From Frankiales bacterium (GTDB lineage Bacteria; Actinomycetota; Actinomycetes; Mycobacteriales; SCTD01): a stretch of DNA of 7,025 nucleotides. Below the pieces are notes generated by a model, which searched no databases, was not told where the DNA came from, and saw nothing but the letters and a program-made list of their open reading frames with translations. The stretch covers positions 1-7,025 of the forward strand of contig JAOPWK010000174.1 of assembly GCA_025965735.1 (NCBI GenBank), in the 5' to 3' direction. This document shows positions 6,051 to 7,025 of this stretch, one piece after another. The position numbers were made by a program, and so were the translations under genes. The number at the start of each line of letters is the position of its first letter. Position 1 is the stretch's first letter.

Positions 6051-6579
6051 CGATGCGGGCCCGGCGGGCGGCGGTGGCGGCCTCCCGCTCGCGCACCTGC
6101 TGCGCGATCTGCCGCTGCTCGAAGTCGCGTCGCACGCCGGGCGACAGCGCGAGCGCGGCCACGCCGAGGACGAGCAGCGAGGCGGCCAGCCCCAGACCGG
6201 CGTGCTCCCCGCGCGGCTCGGAGGTCAGGCCGTTGACCGAGAACACCAGCAGCAGCAGGCCACTCAACCCGAAGACCCCCAATGCTCCCTCACGGGCCCA
6301 CTCCCGCTGGCCGAACAGGCCGACGAGCACGGCGAGGCAGGCGATCGCGACGGGGAGGGTGACGAGCAGGCTGAGCCCCTCGGCCACCCGCAGGCCCTGC
6401 TCGTCGAAGAACCCGAACGCGCCGGCGCTGCCCTGCTCGGGGTCGACCCGGACCTCGAGGACGCCCGCCGCACGCAACGCGGAGAGCGCGGCGTTGCCGA
6501 CGGGCAGCGCGGTGACGACGGTCGCGAGGAGCAGCAGCCACCAGGAGGAGGGGCTGCGGCGGGTGGAGGTGTCGCTCAC
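6043..6579 (-). CDS. Four-helix membrane protein, function unknown
   Basis: I do not recognise a named family. The 178-residue product has hydrophobic stretches near residues 13-32, 69-90, 99-117 and 126-146. Between the first two is an extracytoplasmic-looking loop of about 35 residues (VDPEQGSAGAFGFFDEQGLR). The C-terminal 30 residues are charged and Arg/Glu-rich (RRDFEQRQIAQQVREREAA), probably a cytoplasmic helix. The start chosen is GTG 6579 (VSDTSTRR). TTG 6600 would add only seven residues (MLPYRRR) and would run through the likely -10 element. No Shine-Dalgarno sequence precedes GTG 6579, and TACCGT sits 6 nt upstream, so the message may be leaderless. It converges on the HNH gene and diverges from the amidase gene. 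Confidence 0.75.
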   Translation of the reverse strand: MSDTSTRRSPSSWWLLLLATVVTALPVGNAALSALRAAGVLEVRVDPEQGSAGAFGFFDEQGLRVAEGLSLLVTLPVAIACLAVLVGLFGQREWAREGALGVFGLSGLLLLVFSVNGLTSEPRGEHAGLGLAASLLVLGVAALALSPGVRRDFEQRQIAQQVREREAATAARRARIGG

Positions 6580-6585
6580 GCGTCG

Positions 6586-6614
6586 ACGGTAGGGGAGCAA
6601 AGCCTGCCGGTCAC
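6586..6614 (-). promoter_or_regulatory. Candidate sigma70-type promoter, leaderless, for the membrane-protein gene
   Basis: On the minus strand GTGACC (6614-6609; 4 of 6 matches to TTGACA) is followed by a 17-nt spacer and TACCGT (6591-6586; TAnnnT). Six nucleotides separate the -10 from GTG 6579, so transcription would start at or beside the first codon. Confidence 0.5.
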
Positions 6615-6616
6615 GC

Positions 6617-6622
6617 TACTTT
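6617..6622 (+). promoter_or_regulatory. Candidate -10 element, leaderless, for the amidase gene
   Basis: TACTTT fits TAnnnT and ends exactly 6 nt before ATG 6629. The stretch between has no purine-rich ribosome-binding site (TTTCCCGCG), as expected for a leaderless message. No clear -35 is seen at the usual distance, which is common for actinobacterial promoters. Confidence 0.5.
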
Positions 6623-6628
6623 CCCGCG

Positions 6629-7025
6629 ATGACCTCCCTGCACGACCTGTCCGCGCTCGAGCAGGCCGCCGCCGTACGCCGCGGCCAGACCTCCTCCGCC
6701 GACCTGGTCGACCACTACGCCGCCCGCATCGCCGAGCACGACGCCGCCGTCGGAGCCTTCGTGACGCTGACCCTGGACACGGCGCGCGAACAGGCGCGGG
6801 CGGCGGACGCGGCGGTGGCCGCAGGGGAGGACCTGCCGCCGCTGCACGGCGTGCCGATCGGCATCAAGGACCTCAACCTGACCGCGGGCGTGCCGACCAG
6901 GCTCGGCTCTCCGGCGTTCGCCGACTTCGTGCCGCCGCTCAGCGACTTCGTCGTTGACAAGCTGCGCGCCGCCGGCACGATCAGCCTCGGCAAGACGAAC
7001 ACGCCGGAGTTCGGCCTGCCCTGCT
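6629..7025 (+). CDS. Amidase-signature enzyme, 3'-truncated by the window edge
   Basis: The first 132 residues of an amidase-signature hydrolase are present; family members are about 450-500 residues, so most lies outside. The N-terminus (LHDLSALEQAAAVRRGQTSS) is the helical pair typical of the family. PLHGVPIGIKDL contains the catalytic Lys (residue 80) of the Ser-cisSer-Lys triad. LGKTNTPEFG precedes the missing Gly/Ser-rich segment with both catalytic serines. The family hydrolyses C-N amide bonds and includes the GatA subunit of Glu-tRNA(Gln) amidotransferase. No gatC or gatB is nearby on the visible side, and the opening looks more like stand-alone amidases (6-aminohexanoate-cyclic-dimer hydrolase or AmiC-like), so GatA is less likely. 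ATG 6629 is the natural start by homology and agrees with the leaderless -10. Confidence 0.92.
   Translation, partial: MTSLHDLSALEQAAAVRRGQTSSADLVDHYAARIAEHDAAVGAFVTLTLDTAREQARAADAAVAAGEDLPPLHGVPIGIKDLNLTAGVPTRLGSPAFADFVPPLSDFVVDKLRAAGTISLGKTNTPEFGLPC

Noticed and set aside
5770..6957. Plus-strand open frame of 395 codons spanning the HNH end, the membrane gene and the amidase start
   Set aside because: It crosses three well-supported genes and a promoter region, and the translation is low-complexity.

Overview
The window is very GC-rich with G/C-ending codons throughout, and several genes start at GTG. Together with the gene content (EttA, group II truncated haemoglobin of the GlbO type, an HNH endonuclease of the kind common in actinobacteria) this points to a high-GC Actinomycetota chromosome. 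The order ettA ... glbO ... HNH resembles, from memory, the Mycobacterium tuberculosis neighbourhood Rv2477c ... Rv2470-Rv2469c, so this looks like core chromosome rather than a mobile region. No insertion sequence, integrase, CRISPR array, tRNA or rRNA is visible.

Layout. 3-1070 (+) is the C-terminal two thirds of EttA, an ABC-F ATPase acting on the ribosome. A small VanZ-like membrane protein follows (about 1067-1402, +) and appears to overlap the ettA stop, with a non-standard CTG start as the best candidate. Convergent to it, 1417-2318 (-) is a decayed signalling gene: part of a PAS domain joined out of frame to the last third of an EAL domain, then a degenerate receiver domain broken by a one-base frameshift. 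About 200 bp without a gene follow (2319-2525), containing two small related inverted repeats.

5370-2526 (-) is a tight three-gene cluster: a MscS-family mechanosensitive channel, a YbjT-type NAD(P)-binding protein with a DUF2867 C-terminus, and a truncated haemoglobin. The gaps are 15 and 10 bp, so it is probably one operon. Divergent from it is a stand-alone HNH endonuclease (5499-6032, +) with a strong ribosome-binding site. Convergent to that is a four-helix membrane protein (6579-6043, -). A 49-bp divergent spacer then leads to an amidase-signature enzyme (6629 onward, +) that runs off the window. In this spacer both genes have a TAnnnT -10-like hexamer exactly 6 nt from the start codon and no Shine-Dalgarno sequence, suggesting two leaderless transcripts.

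Nothing here amounts to a clearly new multi-gene system. The most unusual items are the decayed PAS/EAL/receiver gene, the divergent leaderless spacer and the channel-oxidoreductase-globin cluster. All domain calls are from reading translations and remembered family motifs; no database search was run.
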